NCBI RefSeq assembly: GCF_003688625.1
Contig: NZ_RCWY01000001.1
Coordinates: 310,001-374,000 of the forward strand
Direction: 5' to 3'
DNA from: Sphingomonas sp. PP-CE-3A-406
GTDB taxonomy: Bacteria; Pseudomonadota; Alphaproteobacteria; Sphingomonadales; Sphingomonadaceae
Length of the DNA stretch: 64,000 nucleotides
Positions 47,647-55,663 of this stretch are shown piece by piece. Every line of letters begins with the position of its first letter. Position 1 is the first letter of the stretch. The notes beneath the pieces are model-generated. The model saw only the letters and a program-made list of their open reading frames with translations, did not search any database and was not told the origin of the DNA. The translations under genes and the position numbers were made by a program.

Positions 47647-49235
47647 GCAAGGGCTTTCGCCAGTCGCAGGCTTTCCTGCATACTTGGTCGGGGATGCTGC
47701 TCGGGTGGATCCTGTTCCTCGTCTTCGTCGCGGGCTCGCTGGCGTTCTGGCGCGAGGGGCTGAACCGATGGACACGCCCCGAACTCGCGCGGATCGAACA
47801 GCCGATGCGCGTGCTGGCGGGCTCGCAGGCGTTCCTCGCGAAGACCGCGCCCGATGCGAAAAGCTGGTTCATCCCGATCGTGACCGACCGGATGCCCGGC
47901 GCGCAACTTTTCTGGGTGCCGCAGCCCAAGCCCGGCGAGCCAGCGGGACGGCGCCGTGGTCGCGGCCGGCGCGATACCCAGGCGCTGATCGGTGCCGATG
48001 GGCAGGCCGCGCACGCCCGCGACACGCACGGCGGCGAGTTCTTCTACCGCTTCCATTTCGACCTTCACTACATGCCGGTGATCTGGGCGCGGTGGATCGT
48101 CGGATTCGCGACGATGATGATGCTCGTCGCGATCCTGAGCGGGATCGTCACGCACAAGAAGATCTTCAAGGACTTCTTCACGCTGCGCCGCGCCAAGGGC
48201 CAGCGATCATGGCTCGACGGGCATAACGCGACCGCGGTGCTGGCGCTGCCGTTCCACCTGCTGATCACCTATACCGGGCTCGTCACGCTGATGGCGCTGC
48301 TGATGCCCTGGGCGGTCGTCGCCAACTATACCGACGAACGCGTGGTCGCGGCGGCGTTGTTTCCCAGCGCGGCGGCGGTCGAGCGGACCGGGCGGCCTGC
48401 GCCGCTGATCGACCTGCGATGGGTTGCCGCCGATGCCGAACGCCGCCTCGGTGCGCCTGCCAGTTTTATCGAGGTCAGCGAGCCGGGCGATGCCGCGGCG
48501 CGCGTGACGGTGAGCCAGAGTTTCGGCTCAATGCTGTCGTCGCGGACGCCACGCCTCGCCTATGACGGCGTGTCGGGTCGGCTGGTCTGGCGTTCGCCGA
48601 TGCCCGGTGCGGCGGCCGAGACCGCTGGCGTGATGATCGGGCTGCATGCCGGACGGTTCGCCGGCTATGGTGGGCGCTGGCTGTATTTCCTGTGCGGGGT
48701 CGCAGGCACGCTGATGGTGGCGAGCGGTCTGGTGCTGTGGACCGTGAAGCGGCGCGAGCGATTGCCCGATCCGACGCGGCCGCATTTCGGCTTCCGGTCG
48801 GTCGAGCGTCTCAACGTCGCGGTGATCGGCGGCTTTCCGCTTGGCGTCGCGGCGTTCTTCTGGGCCAACCGCGTGCTGCCGGTCGCTCTCGGTGGCCGCG
48901 CCGAGTGGGAGGTGAATACGCTCTTCATCGTCTGGGCGATGTCTGCGGTCCTGGCGTTCGTCGCGAAACCCCGCTTTGTCTGGTCGCTGCTGTTCGCCGG
49001 GACGGGCGTGTTGCTGGTGGTGCTCCCGTTCTACGACATCGTCACGACCGATCGCGGCATCGTCGCCATGCTGGCACGCGGCGACCTCGTCATCGCAGGG
49101 ATCGACGCGACGATGGGCGTATTCGGGATCTCGTTCCTCGCAGTCGCGCACCGCGTCGCGCGCCATCGCCCGAGTGTAAAGCGGGTCCGCAAACCCCGTA
49201 GCGCCGAGGCGCGCGTGCTGGAGCCTGCCGAATGA
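47643..49235 (+). CDS. PepSY-associated transmembrane protein, candidate ferric reductase
   Basis: A 530-residue inner-membrane protein starting at GTG 47643. It begins SKGFRQSQAFLHTWSGMLLGWILFLVFVAGSLAFW, then has a periplasmic PepSY-like region, LHYMPVIWARWIVGFATMMMLVAILSGIVTHK, HNATAVLALPFHLLITYTGL, and further helices to about 500. His residues in several helices (HTW, HFDLHY, HKK, HNA, HLL) are arranged as in the PepSY/FpvG-type ferric-siderophore reductases. It would reduce or release iron after uptake by the receptor. It overlaps both neighbours by GTGA/ATGA. Confidence 0.78.
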   Translation: MSKGFRQSQAFLHTWSGMLLGWILFLVFVAGSLAFWREGLNRWTRPELARIEQPMRVLAGSQAFLAKTAPDAKSWFIPIVTDRMPGAQLFWVPQPKPGEPAGRRRGRGRRDTQALIGADGQAAHARDTHGGEFFYRFHFDLHYMPVIWARWIVGFATMMMLVAILSGIVTHKKIFKDFFTLRRAKGQRSWLDGHNATAVLALPFHLLITYTGLVTLMALLMPWAVVANYTDERVVAAALFPSAAAVERTGRPAPLIDLRWVAADAERRLGAPASFIEVSEPGDAAARVTVSQSFGSMLSSRTPRLAYDGVSGRLVWRSPMPGAAAETAGVMIGLHAGRFAGYGGRWLYFLCGVAGTLMVASGLVLWTVKRRERLPDPTRPHFGFRSVERLNVAVIGGFPLGVAAFFWANRVLPVALGGRAEWEVNTLFIVWAMSAVLAFVAKPRFVWSLLFAGTGVLLVVLPFYDIVTTDRGIVAMLARGDLVIAGIDATMGVFGISFLAVAHRVARHRPSVKRVRKPRSAEARVLEPAE

Positions 49236-49513
49236 CCGTCCTGCCGTTGATCCTGTCGATCGCCGCGTTCCTGTCGCTCGGCCTGTCGACTGATGCGCAT
49301 CATCGCCGTCGTTTCGGGGCCACTCTGACAGCAGGACGGCGCAGCGCGCTGCGATCGGTCGGATGGACTGGCCTAGGCGCTGCGTTCGTGCCGGCGATAC
49401 TGGCGCGAGGATGGGTTTTCGGGCCGATCCTGTGGGTTGCGGCGATCATGGCGGGTGCCGGGATCGCCTTTCTAGCCCTCAACCTCGTCCCGGATCCACG
49501 GAGCCGAGCCTGA
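49232..49513 (+). CDS. DUF3325-like small membrane protein
   Basis: A 93-residue protein with three hydrophobic stretches (about 3-19, 46-60, 66-85) and STDAHHRRRFGATLTAGRRSALR between the first two. It overlaps the PepSY gene as ATGA and ends the iron operon. This size and location match DUF3325, an iron-locus companion of unknown function. The convergent cytochrome b561 gene begins its stop 4 bp later. Confidence 0.72.
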   Translation: MTVLPLILSIAAFLSLGLSTDAHHRRRFGATLTAGRRSALRSVGWTGLGAAFVPAILARGWVFGPILWVAAIMAGAGIAFLALNLVPDPRSRA

Positions 49514-49517
49514 GCCT

Positions 49518-50084
49518 TCAGTCGCGTCCGGCGCCGGGAACGATCCGGCGCAGTTCGCGGTGGCCGTCGATCCATTCATGCTTGAACGCACCCGCGATGT
49601 GCAGGCCGACCAGCGCGTAGAGGACATAGGCCAGCCACGCATGCGCGGCGCCGAACACCGCATGCAGCGTCTCGCGCGTTGCAGGATCGATCGACCCGAA
49701 CGCGATCCGCGGCCACTGGACCAGGCCGTAGAGATACATCGGATGAGTCGCGGCATCCTTCCAGGCCGAATCCATGATCCAGCCCGATAACGGCATCGCG
49801 AAGATGATCGCGTAGAGCAGCCAGTGCGTGACGTGCGATACCGTCACCTCCCAGCGCTGGTAGCGGGTCGGCAGCGCCGGCGGACGGTGCGTCGCCCGCC
49901 ACAGCAGCCGCATGATCGCCAGCCCCAGCACGGTGATGCCGATCGACTTGTGCAGGTCGATCACGGGGCGGACATGATCGTCGGTGAGATACGGCCAGAC
50001 CCAGGCAAGCCCGACATTGACGACGATTCCGAGGGCGACCAGCCAATGAAGCGCGATCGCGACCCCGGTGTATTTCCTGACCAT
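49518..50084 (-). CDS. Cytochrome b561-type membrane protein
   Basis: A 188-residue four-helix di-haem b protein. Candidate haem ligands are His18 (VAIALHWLVALG), His45 (DLHKSIG), His88 (VSHVTHWLLYAI region) and His in the last helix (GLHIAGAFKHEW), the arrangement of bacterial cytochrome b561 (YodB/CybB). It would pass electrons from quinol or superoxide in the inner membrane. The ATG at 50084 starts MVRKYTGVAIALHW, the usual beginning. It stands alone and converges on the iron operon. Confidence 0.88.
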   Translation of the reverse strand: MVRKYTGVAIALHWLVALGIVVNVGLAWVWPYLTDDHVRPVIDLHKSIGITVLGLAIMRLLWRATHRPPALPTRYQRWEVTVSHVTHWLLYAIIFAMPLSGWIMDSAWKDAATHPMYLYGLVQWPRIAFGSIDPATRETLHAVFGAAHAWLAYVLYALVGLHIAGAFKHEWIDGHRELRRIVPGAGRD

Positions 50085-50177
50085 CCGCCTCAGCCTCGCT
50101 CGTTGTTGCCGGCCCTTCGTCTGCGCGGGCGATTTCCGCAATAGCCCATTCATCCCTGACGCGGTACGCGCGCCGCG

Positions 50178-51614
50178 ATGTTATCGATGACCACCATATT
50201 CACCGCGCAATCGCCGCGCCTGTCGCCGCGACCGATCCCGATCGTCAGCCGCCTGATCGGCTTTGCGGTGCCGCTCGTCTTCCTGGCGCTCGTGCTCCAG
50301 GCGTTCCTGCGCCAGGGGCTTGCGGTGTGGTCGGTCGGCATCGCCTATATCCTCTACGATACCGCGCTGCTGGTGTTCACCGCGTGGCAGATCCGCGATC
50401 TCGCTCATGCGCCGCCACCCGAGCCGAACGGTCGGCCAGCGCCGGGTTTCGGCGTGATCGTTGCGGCGCACAACGAGGCGAGCGTCATTCGCCTGACGAT
50501 CGACCGGCTGCTGGCGCAGGCGCATCCGCCCGAGACGATCATGATCGCCGACGACGGATCGACCGATGCCACCCCCGCGGTGATGCGGGAGCTCTACGCG
50601 CTGGCGCTGCCGGCGCTGGGCGACGTCGCGACGGTCGATCTCGGCGGCACGCGACTCGCATGGCTACGTCTGCCGCATGGCGGCAAGGCCCGCGCGCTCA
50701 ACGATGCGCTGCTGCGGATCGACACCGCGATCGTCCTGACCGTCGATGCCGATACGCTGCTCGAACCGGGCGCGATCGCGGCGATGCGCGCCGCCTTCGC
50801 TGCGGAACCCGAGCTGGTGGCGGCGACCGGCGTGCTCGCGCCGATCTGCGGACCAAGCCTCAGCGGGCGGCTGTTCGAGTGGTTCCAGTCGTACGAATAT
50901 GTCCGCAATTTCCTGTCGCGCGACGCGTGGATGCGGCTGAACGGCCTGTTGCTGATCTCGGGCGCGTTCGCGGCGTTCCGGCGCGATGCGGTGATCGCGG
51001 TCGGCGGCTTCGATCCCGACTGCATGGTCGAAGATTACGAACTGATCCACCGGCTCCATCGCCATGCCCACGACACCGGGCTCGACTGGCGGGTGCGCGT
51101 GGTCGGCGGCGCACTGGCGCGCACCGATGCCCCGGCGAGCATCCCAGCGTTCCTGAAACAGCGCCAGCGCTGGTTCGGCGGGTTCCTCCAGACGCAGCAC
51201 TGGAACCGCGACATGGTCGGCAACCGCGCCTATGGCCGGCTCGGCACGCGGATGTTGCCGGTCAAGGCGCTCGACACGGTGCAACCGATCTACGGGCTGG
51301 CCGCGTTCGCGATCCTGATCGGACTGGTGATCACCGGACGGTTCACGCTCGCCCTGCCGATCCTAATCGTGATGATCGTCAAGATCGTGATCGACCTCAG
51401 CTTCCACCTCTGGTCGCTCGGCATCTACAAGCGCTGGACCGGTCAGCGCGAAGGACTCGGGCTTGGCCCGGCGATCATCGCCGCGATCGCCGAGCCGTTC
51501 ACCTTCCAGCTGCTCCGTCATGTCGGTGCGATCTATGGCTGGGTGGCGTTCCTACGTGGCGGACAAAGCTGGGGACGACAGACGCGCACCGCGCTCGAAC
51601 ATCGGGCGTCGTAG
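50178..51614 (+). CDS. Membrane glycosyltransferase family 2 (processive type)
   Basis: A 478-residue inner-membrane GT2 enzyme. Two N-terminal helices (about 26-45 and 52-72) precede the GT-A domain with DDGSTD (125-130), DAD (190-192), Glu285-Asp286 (MVEDYE) and QRQRW (328-332), the D,D,D,QxxRW set of processive synthases such as PgaC and hyaluronan or cellulose synthases. Three or more helices follow (about 364-410, 430-465). All catalytic residues are kept. No other polysaccharide gene is adjacent, so the polymer is unknown; poly-N-acetylglucosamine-like or another exopolysaccharide is possible. Confidence 0.85.
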   Translation: MLSMTTIFTAQSPRLSPRPIPIVSRLIGFAVPLVFLALVLQAFLRQGLAVWSVGIAYILYDTALLVFTAWQIRDLAHAPPPEPNGRPAPGFGVIVAAHNEASVIRLTIDRLLAQAHPPETIMIADDGSTDATPAVMRELYALALPALGDVATVDLGGTRLAWLRLPHGGKARALNDALLRIDTAIVLTVDADTLLEPGAIAAMRAAFAAEPELVAATGVLAPICGPSLSGRLFEWFQSYEYVRNFLSRDAWMRLNGLLLISGAFAAFRRDAVIAVGGFDPDCMVEDYELIHRLHRHAHDTGLDWRVRVVGGALARTDAPASIPAFLKQRQRWFGGFLQTQHWNRDMVGNRAYGRLGTRMLPVKALDTVQPIYGLAAFAILIGLVITGRFTLALPILIVMIVKIVIDLSFHLWSLGIYKRWTGQREGLGLGPAIIAAIAEPFTFQLLRHVGAIYGWVAFLRGGQSWGRQTRTALEHRAS

Positions 51615-51731
51615 ACTTTCGATCGAATGATTCCATCTTCGCCCACCAGGATACGGGGGATTTTGTTCACCGCTATTGTCCTGCAGACGTCCCGGCTGTC
51701 ATGAAGCGTCGGTAGGGTTGGGGAGCGTTCG

Positions 51732-52793
51732 TTGGATCACAAGGATATCGGCGTGACCGAGGCGTCGCTGACGCCGAACCGGCGGACCGTGATGCTCGGC
51801 GCGCTCGCGCTCGCCGCGCTGCCGCGGCGGGCCGGAGCCGCCGACGTTGCGCACATTCAGCGCCTGTCGCCAGCGTTCGACCGGATGGTTGTGCCGGACG
51901 CTCGTATCTCGGTCGTCGCGAGCGGGATACGCTGGGCGGAAGGCCCGCTATGGGTCGATGACGGCCGGTATCTCCTGTTCACCGATCCACCGGCGAACAT
52001 CATTCGTCGATGGCAGACAGGCTGCGTCGTGACACCGTTCCTGTCGCCGTCCGGGACGGCCGGGACCGATCCGAAACTGGTGCGCGAACCAGGGGCCAAC
52101 GGACTGGCGCTCGACCATCAGGGAAGACTGCTGATCGCGAACAGCGGCGGGCGGTCGATCGACCGGTTCGATCTCGTCACGCGGCGGCGCGAGGTGTTGG
52201 TCGACCGGTACAGGGGCAAGCGGTTCAACAGCCCGAACGACCTGCACGTCGCGTGCGACGGCACGATCTATTTCACCGATCCACCCTACGGGCTGACGGA
52301 CGGCGATGCGTCCCCGCTGAAGGAGATGCCCGTCAACGGCGTCTATCGCTGGACGCCGGGCGGGGCGGTCGACCTGATCGACGGCACGTTGACGCGGCCG
52401 AACGGCGTCGCGCTGTCAGCCGACGAGACGCGGCTCTATGTTTCGGTCTCGGACGATGTTGCGCCGCGGATCATGGTCTACGATCTCGACAAGACGGGGC
52501 TGCCGCGGCGGTCGCGCGTATTGCTCGATGCCAAGCCGATGCGCGTCGGCGGCGCACCGGGGCTGCCCGACGGCATGAAGGTCGCGCATGACGGCACCTT
52601 GGTCTGTTCGGTGCCGGGCGGGATGATGTTCCTGTCGCCCGACGCAGAGCCGCTCGGGCTGATATCCAACGGCGGGCCGATCGCGAACTGCGCGTTCGGC
52701 GAGCGCGGCCGTGCGCTGTTCCTGACCGCGAACGACCGCGTGCTCCGCGTGCCGTTGCGCGCAGGCTGGCAGGATCGCGGCCGGCCGGCCTGA
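51732..52793 (+). CDS. SMP-30/gluconolactonase family protein, Tat-exported
   Basis: A 353-residue six-bladed propeller. It has a twin-arginine type leader (NRRTVMLGALALAALPRR). Metal-site patterns of the family are present: Glu in WAEGPLW, Asn in NSPNDLHVACDG and Asp in LPDGMKVAHDG. It probably opens a sugar lactone in the periplasm. TTG at 51732 with GGGGAG 6 bases upstream is taken as start; GTG at 51753 with AAGGA upstream is equally possible. It converges on a cupin gene with a 2-bp gap. Confidence 0.8.
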   Translation: MDHKDIGVTEASLTPNRRTVMLGALALAALPRRAGAADVAHIQRLSPAFDRMVVPDARISVVASGIRWAEGPLWVDDGRYLLFTDPPANIIRRWQTGCVVTPFLSPSGTAGTDPKLVREPGANGLALDHQGRLLIANSGGRSIDRFDLVTRRREVLVDRYRGKRFNSPNDLHVACDGTIYFTDPPYGLTDGDASPLKEMPVNGVYRWTPGGAVDLIDGTLTRPNGVALSADETRLYVSVSDDVAPRIMVYDLDKTGLPRRSRVLLDAKPMRVGGAPGLPDGMKVAHDGTLVCSVPGGMMFLSPDAEPLGLISNGGPIANCAFGERGRALFLTANDRVLRVPLRAGWQDRGRPA

Positions 52794-52795
52794 GG

Positions 52796-53266
52796 TCAGC
52801 GCCGCTGCGGCAGCTTCATCCCGAGCAGCACCAGTCGGTCGCCGGTGATCCCGAACCAGTGCGGCACGCCGGCTGGAATGAGCATGACGTCGCCGGGCCC
52901 CAGCGTACGCGTCTTGCCGCCGACGATCCGCGCACCTTCGGTCAGATCGGGTTTGACGACCACGGCGTCGGCGAGCGTCCCCCCCGAGATCAGCGTACCG
53001 GCGCCGGCCACGACGATCGCGTATTCCGCCTGATCGGGGTGCACGGCAGGGCGGCCCGGCTTTTTCCAATATTCGAGCGCGGCGTTGGTCTCACCGTCGC
53101 GGACCAGCGGTTGCCAGGCAAATCCCTGTCCCGGCTTCATCGCAGCGCCCATCGCCGCGACCTTCGCCTTCACGTCGGCGTCCGATGCGAAACTCGTCGG
53201 ATCGACCGTCTGCGCCCCCGCCGACGAGGCCGCGATCAGCGCGGCGACTACGAACGGCAGCTTCAT
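52796..53266 (-). CDS. Periplasmic cupin-domain protein
   Basis: A 156-residue protein with signal peptide MKLPFVVAALIAASSAGAQ. The single cupin domain has HPDQAEYAIVVAGAGTLISGG and PGDVMLIPAGVPHWFG. The first motif keeps one His and a Glu and the second keeps the His of PHW, so a metal site is likely. It overlaps the oxidoreductase stop by ATGA. Function unknown; perhaps a sugar isomerase or a small-molecule binding protein linked to its partner. Confidence 0.75.
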   Translation of the reverse strand: MKLPFVVAALIAASSAGAQTVDPTSFASDADVKAKVAAMGAAMKPGQGFAWQPLVRDGETNAALEYWKKPGRPAVHPDQAEYAIVVAGAGTLISGGTLADAVVVKPDLTEGARIVGGKTRTLGPGDVMLIPAGVPHWFGITGDRLVLLGMKLPQRR

Positions 53267-54390
53267 GCGCGACCTTTCCGCGCGCCGTCGAGCCGGATCG
53301 TCCGGCCTTCACGGGCCGACCGATAGATCGCCTCGACGATCCGCATGTCGCGCAAGCCTTCCTCGCCCGAGACGATCGGTTCGCGCCCGGTGCGGATGCT
53401 CTGGACGAGATGGTCGAGTTGCCCCGCGAACTGCGTCTTGCCGGGGCCGGGCGGTGGCATGACCTCGCGTTCGCGGCCATCCTTGCCCTGCCACATATGG
53501 TTGCCCTCGTAGCGGGTCGCGGGTTCGAGTTCGATGCGGCCGGCGTCGCCCATCAGCAGGATATGGTTCTGGTTGGCGCTGTACATCGACTGGCAACCGG
53601 CCATCGCCCCCGACGGGAACTCCAGCGTCCAGTCGATGATGTCCTCGACCTCGGTAAAGCGCGGGTCGCGGCGATCGGTCGATTCGCGCGCGGTCACCGC
53701 GATCGGTTCCTCGCCGGTCATGTAGCGCGCCGCCTGCAGGCTGTAGATGCCCATGTCCATCAACGAGCCGCCGCCCGACAAGGCGCGCTTCAGCCGCCAT
53801 TTCGACGGATCACGCTGGACGAAACCGTGTTCCGAGCGCACGTAGCGGATCTTGCCCGCCGCACCCGCGCGCGCCAGCCGCATCGCTTCGAGATTGGTCG
53901 GCTCGAAATGGCAACGATAGCCGATCATCAGCTTGCGGTTCGCGGTCTTGCACGCCGCGATCATCGCCTCGCACTCGGCGACCGATATCGCCATCGGCTT
54001 CTCGCACATGACGTGCTTGCCCGCCTTCGCCGCCCGGATCGTGTATTCCGCGTGCAGGGAATTTGGCAGGCAGACATAGACGATGTCGACGTCCGGATTA
54101 TTCCGGATCGTATCGAAGGTGTCGTAGGAATAGATCGACCGCGCCGGCAGTCCGTGATCGGCGGCGACTCGTTTGGCCTTGGCGGGATCGCCGCTGACCA
54201 CCGCGGCGAGCCGACTGTGCGCGCAGTTCGCGAATTGCGGGATGATGACGTCGAGACCGTAGGAGCCCAGTCCGACGATCGCATAGCCGAGCGGCCGATC
54301 GCCCGGTCCCGCGCCGAACGCGCGAGAGGTGAGCGTCAGCGCCGCCGCCGAAATCATCAGGTCGCGTCGTGCAATATCCATGTCGATCAT
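53263..54390 (-). CDS. Gfo/Idh/MocA family oxidoreductase, exported type
   Basis: A 375-residue NAD(P)-dependent sugar oxidoreductase. A Tat-like leader (IARRDLMISAAALTLTSRAFG) precedes the Rossmann domain with GYAIVGLGSYGLDVI, and the family motif KHVMCEKPMA lies near residue 130. It resembles glucose-fructose-oxidoreductase-type periplasmic enzymes that keep their cofactor bound. The ATG at 54390 has AGGA 5 bases upstream; ATG 54381 is an alternative. It is co-translated with the cupin gene. With the facing SMP-30 lactonase it could form a periplasmic sugar-oxidation and lactone-opening set; that link is inferred. Confidence 0.85.
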   Translation of the reverse strand: MIDMDIARRDLMISAAALTLTSRAFGAGPGDRPLGYAIVGLGSYGLDVIIPQFANCAHSRLAAVVSGDPAKAKRVAADHGLPARSIYSYDTFDTIRNNPDVDIVYVCLPNSLHAEYTIRAAKAGKHVMCEKPMAISVAECEAMIAACKTANRKLMIGYRCHFEPTNLEAMRLARAGAAGKIRYVRSEHGFVQRDPSKWRLKRALSGGGSLMDMGIYSLQAARYMTGEEPIAVTARESTDRRDPRFTEVEDIIDWTLEFPSGAMAGCQSMYSANQNHILLMGDAGRIELEPATRYEGNHMWQGKDGREREVMPPPGPGKTQFAGQLDHLVQSIRTGREPIVSGEEGLRDMRIVEAIYRSAREGRTIRLDGARKGRA

Positions 54391-54723
54391 CCCCGTCCTG
54401 CGGACCGGTCTGGAGCCGAAAACGACCCGGCGCAAGGTCGGTCCGAACAGGAATGGTTTCACCAGCGGGCAGCCAGCCGGTATTTCCCGCCGACGAACGG
54501 ACCACATCGATATCTGATCAAAATTTCGCCGACGGTCGATTCCCATCGCGAAACAAGCACCTAGCGTGCGCAGGTGGGATACGGTGCGAAGCCGGCGCCT
54601 CCGCCGGCTATGGCGCGGCGAGACGTACCGTGCCGACTCGTGCATTACGCACCCCGCATCTGACGCGAACTCCGCCTAATCTTCTCGGGCAGCAGGCCGC
54701 TGCGCGTAAAGAAGGAAGTCGCG
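54391..54723. other. 333-bp divergent gap between oxidoreductase and rpfF-like gene
   Basis: No convincing gene. It must hold the promoters of both divergent genes. At 54590-54609 AGCCGGCG-CCTC-CGCCGGCT forms a perfect 8-bp stem with a 4-base loop but no T-run, so it may be a leader hairpin of the plus-strand gene and not a terminator. GAAGGAAG at 54712-54718 is the probable ribosome-binding site of the gene at 54724. Confidence 0.5.
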
Positions 54724-55650
54724 ATGACTGTCGAATACTCACCCGTCATGTCCTCAAGCCGGAGCCAAGGCCATCATCACAGGCCGATCGAGCTGCCGGC
54801 GTCGCTCTTGACCCGGCAACCGTTCGCCTTCGCGGATCTGGAGGTCGCGTTCGATCCCGAACTCGATACCTTGTGGACGTACATGCGGCAAAAGGTCCGT
54901 CCGAGCTTCAATCCGGGGCTGCTGGCCGAGTTCGGCCAGTGGCAGAACGATATCGCCGAGGCATGCTCATCGGAGATGATGCCGATCCGCTATCTCGTGC
55001 TCGGCTCGCGCTTTCCCGGCGTATTCTCGCTCGGCGGCGATCTCGATCTCTTCGCGGAGCATATTCGTCGTGGCGATCGGCAGGCACTGGTCCGCTATGG
55101 CCGCGCCTGCGTCCGAATCCTGCACCGCAACATGCTCAGCCTCGACCATTCGATCATCACGATCGGGCTGGTAGAAGGCGACGCGCTCGGTGGCGGTTTC
55201 GAGGCGTTGCTGTCGTTCAACGTCGTCATCGCCGAGCGGGGCACGAACTTCGGGCTGCCGGAAACCAATTTCGGGCTGTTCCCCGGTATGGGCGCGCATT
55301 GCTTCCTGTCGCGGCGGCTGGGGTCCGCGCGGGCCGAGCAGATGATCCTGAGCGGGCGGACCTACAGCGCCGAGGAACTGTACGATCTCGGCATCGTCCA
55401 TGCGCTGGCCGATCCGGGCAAGGGGCGCGCCGAGGTCGAGCACTATATCCGCCAGAACCGCCGTCGCCACAGCGGCCATTGCGCGATCTACGAGGCCTCG
55501 CGCTCGGTCAATCCGCTGGCGCTCTCCGAGCTCGAGGCGGTCGTCGATCTCTGGGCCGACGCGGCGCTGCGGCTGAGCGAGTTCGATCTCAAACTGATGC
55601 GGCGTCTGGTCGGCGCGCAGACCCGGTTGCTGACCAAGGCGGCGATCTAG
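54724..55650 (+). CDS. rpfF: RpfF-like enoyl-CoA hydratase, candidate DSF synthase
   Basis: A 308-residue crotonase-fold protein. It resembles Xanthomonas RpfF throughout its core: FSLGGDLDLFAEHIRRGDR, HSIITIGLVEGDALGGGFEALLS, GLPETNFGLFPGMGAH and the late YSAEELYDLGIVHAL. Both catalytic Glu residues are present, Glu160 in GGGFEA and Glu180 in GLPETN, 20 residues apart as Glu141/Glu161 in RpfF. Such enzymes dehydrate 3-hydroxyacyl-ACP and free a cis-2-unsaturated fatty acid, the diffusible signal factor. The N-terminal 25 residues are extra. No rpfC/rpfG genes are adjacent; a GGDEF-EAL protein converges on it with a 13-bp gap. General fatty-acyl hydratase activity is the alternative. Confidence 0.8.
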   Translation: MTVEYSPVMSSSRSQGHHHRPIELPASLLTRQPFAFADLEVAFDPELDTLWTYMRQKVRPSFNPGLLAEFGQWQNDIAEACSSEMMPIRYLVLGSRFPGVFSLGGDLDLFAEHIRRGDRQALVRYGRACVRILHRNMLSLDHSIITIGLVEGDALGGGFEALLSFNVVIAERGTNFGLPETNFGLFPGMGAHCFLSRRLGSARAEQMILSGRTYSAEELYDLGIVHALADPGKGRAEVEHYIRQNRRRHSGHCAIYEASRSVNPLALSELEAVVDLWADAALRLSEFDLKLMRRLVGAQTRLLTKAAI

Positions 55651-55663
55651 GACCTCGGGGATC

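Noticed and set aside
54590..54609. Perfect 8-bp hairpin as an intrinsic terminator
   Set aside because: There is no T-run on either strand and it lies between divergent genes, where a terminator is not expected.
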